In this document: in pieces, positions 10,123 to 19,502 of the stretch
How the letters are laid out: each line of letters starts with the position of its first letter
How positions within the stretch are numbered: the stretch's first letter is position 1
From: CAYWIT01 sp964458415
GTDB taxonomy: Bacteria > Pseudomonadota > Alphaproteobacteria > Micavibrionales > UBA2020
DNA: 64,000 bases
Direction: 5' to 3'
NCBI GenBank assembly: GCA_964458415.1
Contig: CAYWIT010000008.1
Coordinates: 1-64,000 of the forward strand
Translations under genes and position numbers: made by a program
The notes under the pieces: generated by a model
What the model was told of the DNA's origin: nothing
Databases searched by the model: none
The model's input: the letters and a program-made list of their open reading frames with translations, nothing else

Positions 10123-10867
10123 ACAAGAAATGCATCTAATGGACCATCTGCTCGAATTGCGGCGACGGGTCATGATCAGCCTTGCGGTTTTTGTGGGGGC
10201 AAGCTGCGGCGCCTATTTTTTTGCGGCGGATATTTACGCCTTTCTGGTCAGGCCGCTATCGGAAATTCTTGCGGGCGAGAACCGGCGCCTGATTTATACG
10301 GGGCTGACCGAGGCTTTTGTGACTTATCTCAAGCTGGCCTGTTTCGCCGGAGGGTTTATCGCATTTCCGCTGGTGGCGGCGCAGGTGTGGAAATTTGTGG
10401 CACCCGGCCTTTATAAAGCGGAGCGGCGGGCCTTTTTGCCCTTTCTGGTGGCAACGCCGGTGCTCTTTGTGGCGGGGGCGGCTTTTGTTTATTATCTGGT
10501 GATCCCGGTGGCGTGGCGTTTTTTTGTCGGCTTTGAAAACCCCGGCATTTCAGGGACTTTGCCAATTCAGCTCGAAGCGCGGGTGAGCGAGTATCTTGGG
10601 CTCGTTATGGGGCTGATGTTCGCTTTCGGGTTCTGTTTTCAAATGCCGGTCTTGCTGACGCTGCTGGGGCGGGCGGGGCTTGTCACCGCTCGCGGGCTGG
10701 TGGAAAAGCGGCGCTATATGATCGTGGCTATTTTTACTGTGGCGGCTGTATTGACCCCTCCCGATATTCTGAGCCAGTTTCTGCTGGCTGTGCCGCTGCT
10801 GCTTCTTTACGAGGTTTCAATCTGTCTGGTGCGCCTGTCGGAGCGTTCGCGTGAACAGAGCCCCTAG
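10109..10867 (+). CDS. tatC: Sec-independent translocase subunit TatC
   Basis: A multispanning membrane protein that recognises twin-arginine signals. It starts near MHLMDHLLELRRR, the family N-terminus. Further marks are the periplasmic loop with YLKLA and F.AFPL, and six hydrophobic helices. The ATG at 10109 gives 252 residues and overlaps tatB by 14 bp; ATG at 10130 is an equally plausible start with seven fewer residues. A longer open frame beginning at 9875 is only read-through of tatB in another frame. A Tat substrate candidate is MsrB at 26057-26542. Confidence 0.94.
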   Translation: MIQSKQEMHLMDHLLELRRRVMISLAVFVGASCGAYFFAADIYAFLVRPLSEILAGENRRLIYTGLTEAFVTYLKLACFAGGFIAFPLVAAQVWKFVAPGLYKAERRAFLPFLVATPVLFVAGAAFVYYLVIPVAWRFFVGFENPGISGTLPIQLEARVSEYLGLVMGLMFAFGFCFQMPVLLTLLGRAGLVTARGLVEKRRYMIVAIFTVAAVLTPPDILSQFLLAVPLLLLYEVSICLVRLSERSREQSP

Positions 10868-10938
10868 ACCAATCTTCTGAAACGCGCTAGAATCCAGAAG
10901 AAATTGGGGCAGGGGATTTCCCCGGAAAAGAGCAAGAG

Positions 10939-12240
10939 ATGTTGGACTTAAGGCAAATTCGGGAAACTCCCGAGATTTTTGATTCTGGCTGGAAGCGGCG
11001 CGGCATGGAGCCGCAGACGCCGAGGATTATCGCACTGGATGAAAAATGCCGTGCCGTGATGACGGAAGTGCAGGAGCTGCAAGCCAAACGCAACGAGGCG
11101 TCAAAGCAGATCGGCGCGATTAAATCCAAAGGCGGCGACGCCAGCGCCGTCATGCAGGATGTCGCCAGATATAAAGAGCGTATCACAAAACTGGAAGAGG
11201 AAGAAAAAGCCCTTTCCGGGGAACTGAACGACATTCTCAGCCGTCTGCCGAATATTCCCGATGTCACGGTGCCCGACGGCGTGGATGAAAAAGACAATCG
11301 CGAGGAACGCAAAATCGGCGAACCGAAGCGCCTGAACAATCCGCGCGACCATGTGGCGCTCGGCGAAGGTCTGGGCATGATGGATTTTGAAGCGGCGGCG
11401 AAAATGTCGGGCGCGCGCTTTGTCTTGCTACGCTCCGGTCTGGCGCGGCTGGAACGCGCACTGGCGCAGTTTATGCTGGATACCCACACGGGGGAACACG
11501 GCTATACCGAGGTATCGGCGCCGCTGCTGGTGCGGTCCGAGGCGCTTTATGGCACAGGCCAACTGCCCAAATTCGAAGAGGACATGTTCAAGACGACCAC
11601 GGGACACTATCTGGTCTCGACATCGGAGATTTCTCTGACCAATACGGTGCTGGACAGCATTGTCGATCTGTCCGATTTGCCGCTGCGCCTGACCTCGCTT
11701 ACGCCGTGCTTCCGTTCCGAAGCAGGAGCAGCGGGCAAGGATACCCGTGGCATGATCCGCCAGCACCAGTTTTACAAGGTGGAAATGGTCAGTATTACGG
11801 CGGAGGACCAGTCTGTCGCGGAGCACGAGCGCATGACGAATTGTGCCGAGAACATCCTGAAAAAGCTGGATCTGCCTTATCGGGTTATCACGCTTTGTAC
11901 GGGCGATATGGGGTTTTCCGCGCGCAAGACGTATGATCTGGAGGTCTGGCTGCCGGGGCAGAATACCTATCGCGAGATTTCCAGCTGCTCCAATTGCGGG
12001 GATTTTCAGGCGCGGCGCATGATGGCGCGCTATAAAAAAGAGGGCGACAAGGCAACGAAGTATGTCCATACGCTCAACGGCTCCGGTGTGGCGGTGGGAC
12101 GTTGTTTGATTGCCGTTCTGGAGAATTATCAGCAGCCGGATGGCAGCGTGATTGTTCCTGATGTGTTGAAGCCTTATATGGGCGGTCTCGGGAAGCTGGA
12201 GGCTGTCACCGGACAGAAAGGCAGGGTGGCTAATGCTTAA
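10939..12240 (+). CDS. serS: Seryl-tRNA synthetase
   Basis: A 433-residue class II synthetase that charges tRNA-Ser. The N-terminal long coiled-coil arm (about 25-100) is followed by the class II core. Motif 2 is FRSEAGAAGKDTRGMIRQHQF and motif 3 is LNGSGVAVGRCLIAVLE. EISSCSNCGDFQARRM is also typical. It begins 71 bp after tatC with AAAAGAG upstream, and overlaps surE by eight bases. Confidence 0.96.
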   Translation: MLDLRQIRETPEIFDSGWKRRGMEPQTPRIIALDEKCRAVMTEVQELQAKRNEASKQIGAIKSKGGDASAVMQDVARYKERITKLEEEEKALSGELNDILSRLPNIPDVTVPDGVDEKDNREERKIGEPKRLNNPRDHVALGEGLGMMDFEAAAKMSGARFVLLRSGLARLERALAQFMLDTHTGEHGYTEVSAPLLVRSEALYGTGQLPKFEEDMFKTTTGHYLVSTSEISLTNTVLDSIVDLSDLPLRLTSLTPCFRSEAGAAGKDTRGMIRQHQFYKVEMVSITAEDQSVAEHERMTNCAENILKKLDLPYRVITLCTGDMGFSARKTYDLEVWLPGQNTYREISSCSNCGDFQARRMMARYKKEGDKATKYVHTLNGSGVAVGRCLIAVLENYQQPDGSVIVPDVLKPYMGGLGKLEAVTGQKGRVANA

Positions 12241-13024
12241 ATTTCCCGAAAATCTTTCCGAGGCCCGTATTTTAATTTCCAACGATGACAGCATCCATTC
12301 GGACGGCATCAAGGTGCTGGAGGATATTGCGCGGTCATTGTCGAACAATGTCTGGGTCGTGGCGCCGGAAATGCAGCAATCGGCGGCAGGCCATTCCCTG
12401 ACCATTCATATGCCCTTGCGGATCAAGGAATATGACGCCCGCCATACGGCGGTTTACGGGACGCCGACGGATTCCGTTCTGGTCGGAGTCCAGAAGGTTA
12501 TGAAAGATATTCGCCCGCATCTGGTGCTCTCGGGGATCAATCACGGGCAAAACACGGCGGATGACGTGACTTATTCCGGGACGGTCTCGGCCGCGATTGA
12601 ATCAACGCTGATGGAAATTCCATCTGTGGCATTCAGTCAGGATATGGATGAAACCTTCGGGAGCAAGTCTGACTGGTCCATTGCGCGTGAATATGCCCCG
12701 CGCATATTGAAAGCGCTGCAGGGCAGGACATGGGAAAACAATATTCTTCTCAATGTCAATTTTCCCGTTAAAAGGCCGGGCGTGACGCCGGAAATCCGCG
12801 TGGTGCCGCAAGGTCATTACACGATGAAAGAGCAGGAGATGGTGAATTGCATTGATCCGCGCGGCCGTCCCTATTTCTGGATCGGGCCGCCGCCCGCCCG
12901 TAACGAGCTTGATCAAAGCTTCGATGTCGGGGCGCTGAAAACGGGGCATGTCACTGTAACGCCGCTGTCGCTGAATTTAACGCATCATTCCACGCTTAAA
13001 ACCATGGAGGGATTATTCCGGTGA
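12233..13024 (+). CDS. surE: 5'/3'-nucleotidase SurE
   Basis: A 263-residue survival protein that dephosphorylates nucleoside monophosphates. The metal site NDDS is near residue 16 in the block ILISNDDSIHSDGIKVLE. VVAPEMQQSAAGHSLT and SGINHGQNTADDVTYSGTV are family signatures. The start overlaps serS, and the stop overlaps pcm (GTGA). The surE-pcm-nlpD order is widely conserved in Proteobacteria and linked to stationary-phase repair. Confidence 0.95.
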   Translation: MLKFPENLSEARILISNDDSIHSDGIKVLEDIARSLSNNVWVVAPEMQQSAAGHSLTIHMPLRIKEYDARHTAVYGTPTDSVLVGVQKVMKDIRPHLVLSGINHGQNTADDVTYSGTVSAAIESTLMEIPSVAFSQDMDETFGSKSDWSIAREYAPRILKALQGRTWENNILLNVNFPVKRPGVTPEIRVVPQGHYTMKEQEMVNCIDPRGRPYFWIGPPPARNELDQSFDVGALKTGHVTVTPLSLNLTHHSTLKTMEGLFR

Positions 13025-13740
13025 CAGGTATCGCCCGCAAGATACGTTTGATTATGAAGTTGCGGAAATGCGGTATTACAGACACTGCGGTGCTGTCTGC
13101 CATTGAGAGGGTCCCGCGCGAGACGTTTATTCCGCCGACGTTCCATGATCAGGCTTATGAGGATACGGCTTTACCAATCGGACGGGGGCAGACCATCAGC
13201 CAGCCGCTGGTTGTGGCGTCGATGACGCAGGAACTGAAAGTAAATGACCGTCACAAGGTGCTTGAAATCGGTACGGGGTCGGGTTATCAGGCGGCTATTC
13301 TGGCCAAGCTCTGCCGCCGTGTTTACAGCATTGAAAGGCATCGGCCTTTGCTTGAAACGGCGGAACACCGCCTGAACGATCTGAGGATACGCAATATCAC
13401 CTGCAAGGCGGGTGACGGGATGAAAGGCTGGATCGAACAGGCGCCGTTCGATCGCATCATCGTGACGGCCGCTGCGGGAGATGAACCGCCGCAGGCTTTG
13501 CTGGACCAGATGTCCATTGGCGGAATCATGATTATTCCGATGGGGCGTGACAAGGCCAGCCAGTTTATTTATCGCATTACGCGACAGGAAGAGGGCTATC
13601 GTTCAGAGCAGCTGATGCCGGTGCGTTTTGTGCCCTTGCTGCCGAATATCGCGCGTGAAAGCGGGCCTGAATCAATACAGTCAGAGCCGGAGGATGATGT
13701 CTATATGATGAATCCGGCGTTTTCCTTTCAGATGGCCTGA
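13021..13740 (+). CDS. pcm: Protein-L-isoaspartate O-methyltransferase
   Basis: A 239-residue SAM-dependent repair enzyme for isoaspartyl residues in aged proteins. The motif I block VLEIGTGSGYQAAILAKL binds SAM. PIGRGQTISQPLVVASMTQ is the PCMT signature. The C-terminal PVRFVPLLP stretch is also typical. The start is GTG at 13021, which gives a four-base overlap with surE and the expected length. Confidence 0.95.
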   Translation: MTGIARKIRLIMKLRKCGITDTAVLSAIERVPRETFIPPTFHDQAYEDTALPIGRGQTISQPLVVASMTQELKVNDRHKVLEIGTGSGYQAAILAKLCRRVYSIERHRPLLETAEHRLNDLRIRNITCKAGDGMKGWIEQAPFDRIIVTAAAGDEPPQALLDQMSIGGIMIIPMGRDKASQFIYRITRQEEGYRSEQLMPVRFVPLLPNIARESGPESIQSEPEDDVYMMNPAFSFQMA

Positions 13741-13743
13741 GGC

Positions 13744-14718
13744 ATGCGGGCGCGGATTTTTCTGATATCAACGGCGCTTTCGGCGTTTCTGGGCTTGGCC
13801 GCCTGCGTGGAACGCGTGGGAGCGCCAGCACCGGTCCTGCATCTGGGCGTTCACCCTGATTCCATTTCCGGGGCGGTCATGGTACAGGAGGGCGATAACC
13901 TCTGGCGCGTGGCGCAAAGATACAGGCTTCCGCTGCGGGATATTATTGATTTGAACAACATGACCCCGCCTTATGCCTTGCGTACCGGGCAACGGCTGCG
14001 TTTGCCGCCGCCTCTGGAACACAAGGTCGGGGAAAGGGATACGCTCTATGGCATTGCGCGGATTTACGGTGTTCCGGTTTCGCAACTGGTCCGTAACAAT
14101 GGTCTCAAGCAGCCGTATACATTGAAAATCGGGCAGGTGGTGCGGATTCCCTCCAGCCGTTTGCGGCAAGAGCAACAACCGGTCAAACGTGTTGCGAAGG
14201 CCTCTGCTGCTGAACGAGGGGCTCTGTCTTCGGCGTCTCCTTCGTCCCGAAAAGAGGATATTGCCGTTTCGCCGGTTTTGAGCCTGCGTGAGGCTTCCGG
14301 CCAGAACGCGCCGCAAGCGGTGACGACACTGAGGGAATCCGCGCGGCCGGGATTTGTCTGGCCTGTGCGGGGCAAGGTTATTTCATCTTACGGCGCCAAG
14401 GCCGGAGGATTGTATAATGAAGGCATTAACATCGCGGCACCGCGCGGCACGCCGGTGGCGAGTGCGGCTGACGGGGTTGTTGCTTATGTCGGCAATGATC
14501 TGGCCAGCTATGGCAATCTTGTGCTGATAAGACATGGCGGCGGAATCGTTTCCGCCTATGCGCATATGGACTCCGTGACGGTGTCAAAGGGCAGTCGTAT
14601 TTACAAGGGGCAAACGATCGGCACGGTCGGAACTTCCGGCACGGTTTCGAATGCGCAGTTGCATTTCGAGATACGCAAGGGCACTGAGACCCTTGATCCC
14701 CTGCAGTTTTTGGGCTGA
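13744..14718 (+). CDS. NlpD-like lipoprotein, two LysM plus degenerate M23 domain
   Basis: A 324-residue envelope protein. The N-terminal signal peptide ends in the lipobox LAAC (Cys about 21), so it should be lipid anchored. Two LysM peptidoglycan-binding repeats (about 42-83 and 90-133) are followed by a linker and a C-terminal LytM/M23 domain (about 205-322). Canonical zinc ligands look lost: HxGxD is NEGIN, and the HxH histidine pair is QLH. That favours an NlpD/EnvC-type amidase activator over an active endopeptidase. It follows pcm by three bases, the standard nlpD position. Confidence 0.88.
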   Translation: MRARIFLISTALSAFLGLAACVERVGAPAPVLHLGVHPDSISGAVMVQEGDNLWRVAQRYRLPLRDIIDLNNMTPPYALRTGQRLRLPPPLEHKVGERDTLYGIARIYGVPVSQLVRNNGLKQPYTLKIGQVVRIPSSRLRQEQQPVKRVAKASAAERGALSSASPSSRKEDIAVSPVLSLREASGQNAPQAVTTLRESARPGFVWPVRGKVISSYGAKAGGLYNEGINIAAPRGTPVASAADGVVAYVGNDLASYGNLVLIRHGGGIVSAYAHMDSVTVSKGSRIYKGQTIGTVGTSGTVSNAQLHFEIRKGTETLDPLQFLG

Positions 14719-14727
14719 GTTTATTTT

Positions 14728-16899
14728 TTAATTGTGTGGCCGGACTTCAGGGCGAGATGTCTTGGGCTCGGCTTCGTATTTCAGCGCCGCGCGGGCCGCG
14801 AGCAGGGCGTTTATCTTTTCCTGCATCGTATAGATATCGCTCATCTGCATGGTGATATAGGCGTCAAGAGCGACTTGTTCCTGCTTGATTTCCCCGAGGC
14901 CGCCATCAATCCTGACAAAATATTCAGGATCAAAAAATTTCTCTTTTGTCAGCGCCAGCATGATTTCATTATAACTGGGGTTTGGGGAAATTTTCGCAGG
15001 GTCAACGCCGGCATTCGTCCGGATATCTTTAATCGTTGTCCCGACGCTTGTTCCCGGTATCGCGGCGCGCTGGGAAATGATAGAGGTGACGATTTCAGAA
15101 GCAACGTTGCGGATGGCCTTCAGATGCTCCTGCATCAGGATACGCTCGCGCCCTGCCGGCGTATCCACGACCTTTTCGGGCAGCCGGTCCAGCGCTCTGG
15201 GCATGATCAGGTTGCGCAGCAAGGCCATGGCAGCGGCATATTCCTCGGGCTTGTTCAGGTCGATGGTATCTTTCAGCAAGAAGCCTTCAATATCAATATC
15301 GCCGTTGACCAGCGTCCCGGGGGTCATAGGAGAAGGGCAGGCGCTTTTTCCGGCGTTGGCTGTCGGGTCATGGAAAACCGTGCAGTACTGATCCCACCGG
15401 TCCTTCTGGTCAGCCGCGGCACCGCTGGCGCTCGGCAATCCGGGGGCGCCTGTGGCTCTGTTCATGATGTCGTTTCTGAAGCCTTGGGACAGGGCGCGGC
15501 TGACGCGGGTCGTTTGAGCCATGGCCGGAGTATGGGAGCCTGAAACGCAGGCGAGCTCACTGGGAGAGGTTCTGTCTTGGGCGTCCCGCTCAAATTTCTG
15601 GATACGATGCGCCGCGCGGGTCAGGTTGATGGAATCCATCATCGAGCCGATCTGGCGGGTCTGGTCGATGACGCTGGCATGGAGCTGGGCAGTCATGTTT
15701 TTGAGAGCCGGGCGGAATTCCGTTTTCCACCAATTATCAAGATAGTTCACAACCTGCTCGCCGCCCTGATAGTTCTGGGCGAAAGTGAGGCCTCTGTTGT
15801 CCCGTGTCCAGTTGCAGGGGTCAGTTGCAAAATTACCATTGAGCGGCGCCGTGGCTGCGTTGCAGGCAGGGGGAGCCCCTGCATCGAGGATTCCATCGCC
15901 ATCCGCATCCGGATCGACACTGTCAGCGATGCCGTCACCATCCGTATCAATGACGGCGGTAGGCCCCGCATCCGGAATGCTGTCGCCATTGGCATCGGGG
16001 TCAATCTCGTTAGGGATGCCATCGCCATCAATATCCGGGTCTGTAGTATCCGGGGTACCGTCGCCATCTGTATCCGCAATAGCAACGGCGCCGCCAATAG
16101 GGGTCAGGACAATATTAAGCCATCCGGTACTGGTTGCATCCAGAAGGTAGGTCTGTGCAAGGTTGTAACCGGTCAGCGCAATGCGAAGGTTATAAAGCGC
16201 CGCGGCATTGCCGCCGAGAGCGGCATCGATAATGGTAACGGCCTCTGCATTTGTCGCAACCCCAAGACCGGCTAGAAGCAGGTTAAGCTGATCAGTCTCA
16301 TCACCGAAAGCGGAGGCAAAAAGACTATTCATCACCATGAGGGCGTCGGCATCACCGTTCAAGGCGCGTTTGAATGTCAGCAAGCCAACGGTTCCGGTTC
16401 CGGCGACAATGGTATTGACCAGATCTGTCGCATTCAAAGGATTAGCGTTAATCGGGTCATTCCATGCGGCAGCAAAGTTGCCACCGAGCTGGCTTTGCAG
16501 CGTATCAAGCGCGGCATTATTGAGCGCCAGTGCATTATTGATAGTTGTTGTTGCCGCCGCAGGTCCGCCCAATGCAGCGGAAATAGCGGCACGCAGAACA
16601 GGGCCGACGGAGTCATATTGATCAGGAACCCACGCTCCCCAGATATCACAGCAGTATCCCGCAACGGCAAGATACGTTCCGGCTTCGCTATCGAAGAGAG
16701 CGATGGCGGCGGCGTTGCCGTTTAAGGCATCACGCAGGGTGACCAGATCGGAGGAATAGGGTTGGGCGGCGGCGGGCTTGACGAAGCTGGCGAGCAAAAG
16801 GATGACGGCAAATAATCCAAAGAGGCCACGCAGGAATCGTGCCGCAAACTCCCTCTTGCAGGGAACTCTCTGACCCCCGGAAAGCGTGTCGTTTTCCAT
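14728..16899 (-). CDS. Large secreted protein with calcium-binding (TSP3-like) repeats
   Basis: I do not recognise the family. The protein has 723 residues from the ATG at 16899, which has a TTGAGGT ribosome site; 16 further codons lie upstream in frame. A signal peptide (FLRGLFGLFAVILLLASF...AAAQ) is clear. The N-terminal third is Asn/Ala/Leu-rich with imperfect repeats of the type ALNGNAAAI and ALGGNAAAL. About 273-338 holds tandem DxDGDGxxD motifs (thrombospondin type 3-like), which bind calcium and make rigid linkers. The C-terminal part is helical with few cysteines and ends in a charged tail. It is convergent with the NlpD-like gene. A role at the cell surface is inference. Confidence 0.7.
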   Translation of the reverse strand: MENDTLSGGQRVPCKREFAARFLRGLFGLFAVILLLASFVKPAAAQPYSSDLVTLRDALNGNAAAIALFDSEAGTYLAVAGYCCDIWGAWVPDQYDSVGPVLRAAISAALGGPAAATTTINNALALNNAALDTLQSQLGGNFAAAWNDPINANPLNATDLVNTIVAGTGTVGLLTFKRALNGDADALMVMNSLFASAFGDETDQLNLLLAGLGVATNAEAVTIIDAALGGNAAALYNLRIALTGYNLAQTYLLDATSTGWLNIVLTPIGGAVAIADTDGDGTPDTTDPDIDGDGIPNEIDPDANGDSIPDAGPTAVIDTDGDGIADSVDPDADGDGILDAGAPPACNAATAPLNGNFATDPCNWTRDNRGLTFAQNYQGGEQVVNYLDNWWKTEFRPALKNMTAQLHASVIDQTRQIGSMMDSINLTRAAHRIQKFERDAQDRTSPSELACVSGSHTPAMAQTTRVSRALSQGFRNDIMNRATGAPGLPSASGAAADQKDRWDQYCTVFHDPTANAGKSACPSPMTPGTLVNGDIDIEGFLLKDTIDLNKPEEYAAAMALLRNLIMPRALDRLPEKVVDTPAGRERILMQEHLKAIRNVASEIVTSIISQRAAIPGTSVGTTIKDIRTNAGVDPAKISPNPSYNEIMLALTKEKFFDPEYFVRIDGGLGEIKQEQVALDAYITMQMSDIYTMQEKINALLAARAALKYEAEPKTSRPEVRPHN

Positions 16900-16971
16900 T
16901 AAAACCTCAATCCCGCCCTTTATCTTACAATGATAGCATAAAATCAAAGTATTTGGGAATTATTTAAAATT

Positions 16972-18447
16972 TTATCTACCCGGAATCTGGATATTAAAAA
17001 GACGGTTAAGTGCATGAGATATATTGAATATTATGTCTTCAGCAGTAAGCCCCAGACCGTGCAGTTTTGCGGCTTCGCCGTGGAGCCAGACTCCGGCGCA
17101 AGCGGCCATAAATGGGGGCATTCCTTGGGCGACGAGTCCCGTGACCATGCCGGCAAGGACATCGCCTGATCCGGCGGTGGCCAGAGTGGCGGGGGCCTGA
17201 TTATTGATAACAGCGGTACCGTCAGGGGCAGCGATGATAGTATCGGCGCCTTTCAGGAGAAGGATTGCATTGGCGGTTTTTGCGGCGGTCAGGGCGCGTT
17301 GCAATTTATTGCCTTCAAGAGAACCAAACAGGCGCTCGAATTCTCCCTCGTGCGGGGTGAGGACATAGCGTGGACTGAGTTTTTTAAAAAGGCTTGCCGG
17401 ATCGTCTTTAAAAACCGAGAAGACATCGGCATCCAGTACGCCTGATTTATTGTAGGTGAGGGCGGAAAGAACGGCTTCCTGTGTGGCGGGTAACGCGCCG
17501 GCCCCCGGTCCGATCAGTAAAGCGTTCTTGCGTTCATCGCGCAGGATGTTTTTAAATTCATCCATGTCGTTCCAGACCTCTACCATTAGGCTGGCACGAT
17601 AAAGGCCATAGGTTTGGGCGCTTTCGGGTTGCGCAGCAATGGTGACGAGGCCGGATCCAATGCGTTGCGCAGCCGCGGCGGCCAGACGGGCGGCACCTGT
17701 GCGGTGGGCTCCGCCAAAAACAACCGTATGTCCGCGACTGAATTTGTGGCTGTTGCTGTCCGGCAGCGGAAAGTCCTTCAACCACAGGGCGGGATCGTTT
17801 TCAAAAACTGATGTATTCAGGCCAGCGATAGTCTCGTCGCTGATACCGATAGAGGCAACGTGTATTTTGCCGCAAAAGCTGCGCGCGGGATAAAGCATAT
17901 GTGCGATTTTCTTGCGGCAGAAAGTGACAGTCAGCGCGGCCTGCAGGGTGCCTTCGGCGATATGCCCTGTGGAAACATTAATGCCGGAAGGAATATCGAC
18001 GGCGATGACGGGAATATTTTTTGTGCGGGCTTTATCAAAGAGCGTAATGGTTTCCGGCTCCAGCGCGCCGGAAAATCCTGTGCCAAAGATCGCATCCACA
18101 ACAAGGCTTGTTTGGCGCAAGGAGAGGTTTGAATTCAGAGCTTCAATGTCGCCCTCCCATTCCTTTGCCGCCAGCGCGGCATCGCCCTTGAGGGCAGCTT
18201 TCCTGACGAGGCAGGCCACGCGCACGGGCCAGCCCTTTTTTTTGAGCTGGCGGGCGATAATAAAACCATCGCCGCCATTATTGCCGGGGCCGCAAAGCAC
18301 CAGAACGGAGCAGGGTTCAAATTGTTCCTGAATTTTGGCAGCGACGGAATTTCCGGCGGCTTCCATCAAGCGCAAGCCGGATGTGCCATCCGCGATTGCA
18401 GCAGCATCGGCCTGTTTCATTTCTGCGGCGGTCAAAATCTCGAACAT
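16972..18447 (-). CDS. nnr: Bifunctional NAD(P)H-hydrate epimerase/dehydratase
   Basis: A 491-residue fusion that repairs hydrated NAD(P)H. The N-terminal YjeF_N domain (about 1-210) has LCGPGNNGGDGFIIARQL and VDAIFGTGFSG. The C-terminal ribokinase-like dehydratase domain (about 230-490) has LTPHEGEFERLFG and the catalytic NNQAPATLATAGSGDVLAG motif. Length and order are normal for bacterial Nnr. In many alphaproteobacteria this gene neighbours glnB-glnA, as here. Confidence 0.95.
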   Translation of the reverse strand: MFEILTAAEMKQADAAAIADGTSGLRLMEAAGNSVAAKIQEQFEPCSVLVLCGPGNNGGDGFIIARQLKKKGWPVRVACLVRKAALKGDAALAAKEWEGDIEALNSNLSLRQTSLVVDAIFGTGFSGALEPETITLFDKARTKNIPVIAVDIPSGINVSTGHIAEGTLQAALTVTFCRKKIAHMLYPARSFCGKIHVASIGISDETIAGLNTSVFENDPALWLKDFPLPDSNSHKFSRGHTVVFGGAHRTGAARLAAAAAQRIGSGLVTIAAQPESAQTYGLYRASLMVEVWNDMDEFKNILRDERKNALLIGPGAGALPATQEAVLSALTYNKSGVLDADVFSVFKDDPASLFKKLSPRYVLTPHEGEFERLFGSLEGNKLQRALTAAKTANAILLLKGADTIIAAPDGTAVINNQAPATLATAGSGDVLAGMVTGLVAQGMPPFMAACAGVWLHGEAAKLHGLGLTAEDIIFNISHALNRLFNIQIPGR

Positions 18448-18589
18448 GGAGGGATTATTGCAGGTTTGTGTGGGAGATCACAAGGGGAACAGGACTTTCG
18501 ATATTTTTCATATTAACAATCTTTTAAGCAAGTTCTCATACAATACGAGTCAAGAATAAGCCAAACCAGAGTCGTCAGGAGGCGGTGTC

Positions 18590-19225
18590 ATGGATTCAAA
18601 ATTTCTGAAGGGGGCGATTGCAGGACTCTCGTTACTGGCCGGGGCATCGGGCTATGTGCAGGCCAGCGAAACAAGAGGGCCTGATGCTTTGGAAACGCAG
18701 AATACGCTGTCTCAGAGAGACACGCTTTCAGGGGCTGATCAGCTGAAGAAGTTTGTAGAAAATGATAACAGTATGCGTGGCGGGTTGGCAAATGCCGAGG
18801 ATGCAGCAAAACTGACAGAAAAGCTACAAAAGGACCAAGCCCGGGATCCGCAGTTTGCAAAAAAGATGGAGATGCTCTCGCAGTTCAGGTTCTCCATCGT
18901 GGTTGATCCCGCTGCCGACGTGAGCCATATTGAAGATGGCTTGACGGGAAGGACTTATACGCTCCACGTCAGTGAGAGTGACCTGAAATCGGACAAGCCC
19001 ATTCTTGATGTGGCGCTTCAGGGGATCAGGAAAGGGTATCTGAATGACATCAAGGGGCTGGAAGGTCGGATGGATATGGTGAAGGATGATACCGATCCGC
19101 GCAGCAAGGCAATGGCGGGGAGATTTGCCCAGCAGATCGAGGCGGCACAAAAAACCGTGAGCGGTATATCGGAAATTCTTCCTGCGGCGCCTGCCGCCAA
19201 GCGACCGCCAGCGCTCTCGATGTAA
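18590..19225 (+). CDS. Secreted protein of unknown function
   Basis: No family recognised. The 211-residue product has a signal peptide (residues 1-26, LKGAIAGLSLLAGASGYVQA) followed by a polar, charged and probably helical body without cysteines. The last ten residues are proline rich. The ATG at 18590 is preceded by CAGGAGG. It lies alone between nnr and tRNA-His. A periplasmic location is inferred from the signal only. Confidence 0.6.
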   Translation: MDSKFLKGAIAGLSLLAGASGYVQASETRGPDALETQNTLSQRDTLSGADQLKKFVENDNSMRGGLANAEDAAKLTEKLQKDQARDPQFAKKMEMLSQFRFSIVVDPAADVSHIEDGLTGRTYTLHVSESDLKSDKPILDVALQGIRKGYLNDIKGLEGRMDMVKDDTDPRSKAMAGRFAQQIEAAQKTVSGISEILPAAPAAKRPPALSM

Positions 19226-19247
19226 CAAGCTGCTTTCAGAGAAAAAG

Positions 19248-19323
19248 TGGGGCGATCGATGGGGATTGAACCCACGACATCTTGGACCACAACCAAGCGC
19301 TCTACCACTGAGCTACGACCGCC
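19248..19323 (-). tRNA. tRNA-His (GTG) with encoded G-1 and CCA
   Basis: A complete cloverleaf on the minus strand. Acceptor strands GCGGTCG and CGATCGC pair, D stem is GCTC/GAGC, and the anticodon loop TTGTGGT gives GTG. The T arm reads GTGGGTTCAATCCCC. The 5' base G-1 faces C73, the identity element of tRNA-His, and CCA is encoded at the 3' end (19248-19250 on the plus strand as TGG). Confidence 0.95.
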
Positions 19324-19404
19324 ACAATGTCCTTAGGACAGACATATGCCTATATCCTGTTGGATCGGGATTCGTCAAGTTTATAACATAAGAAACATGG
19401 CTGA

Positions 19405-19440
19405 TGCCTATTTTTTAGGCAGGTGTCCGTTTTTTAGGCA
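19405..19440 (+). promoter_or_regulatory. Dyad and direct repeat upstream of glnB (possible activator site)
   Basis: TGCCTA at 19405-19410 and TAGGCA at 19416-19421 form a perfect dyad around five T. The unit TTTTTTAGGCA occurs at 19411-19421 and again at 19430-19440. The dyad lies about 85 bp before the sigma-54-like box. Location and symmetry suit an NtrC-type enhancer, but the sequence is not the classical NtrC consensus, so this is inference. Confidence 0.4.
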
Positions 19441-19502
19441 TTAAAAATAGCTCAAAAATTAAAAAATTATTATATTACAAAGGCTTGGTGTGAACCAAAT
19501 CT

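Noticed and set aside
14734..16275. Plus-strand frames opposite the calcium-repeat protein
   Set aside because: They mirror the repeats of the minus-strand gene and lack start signals.
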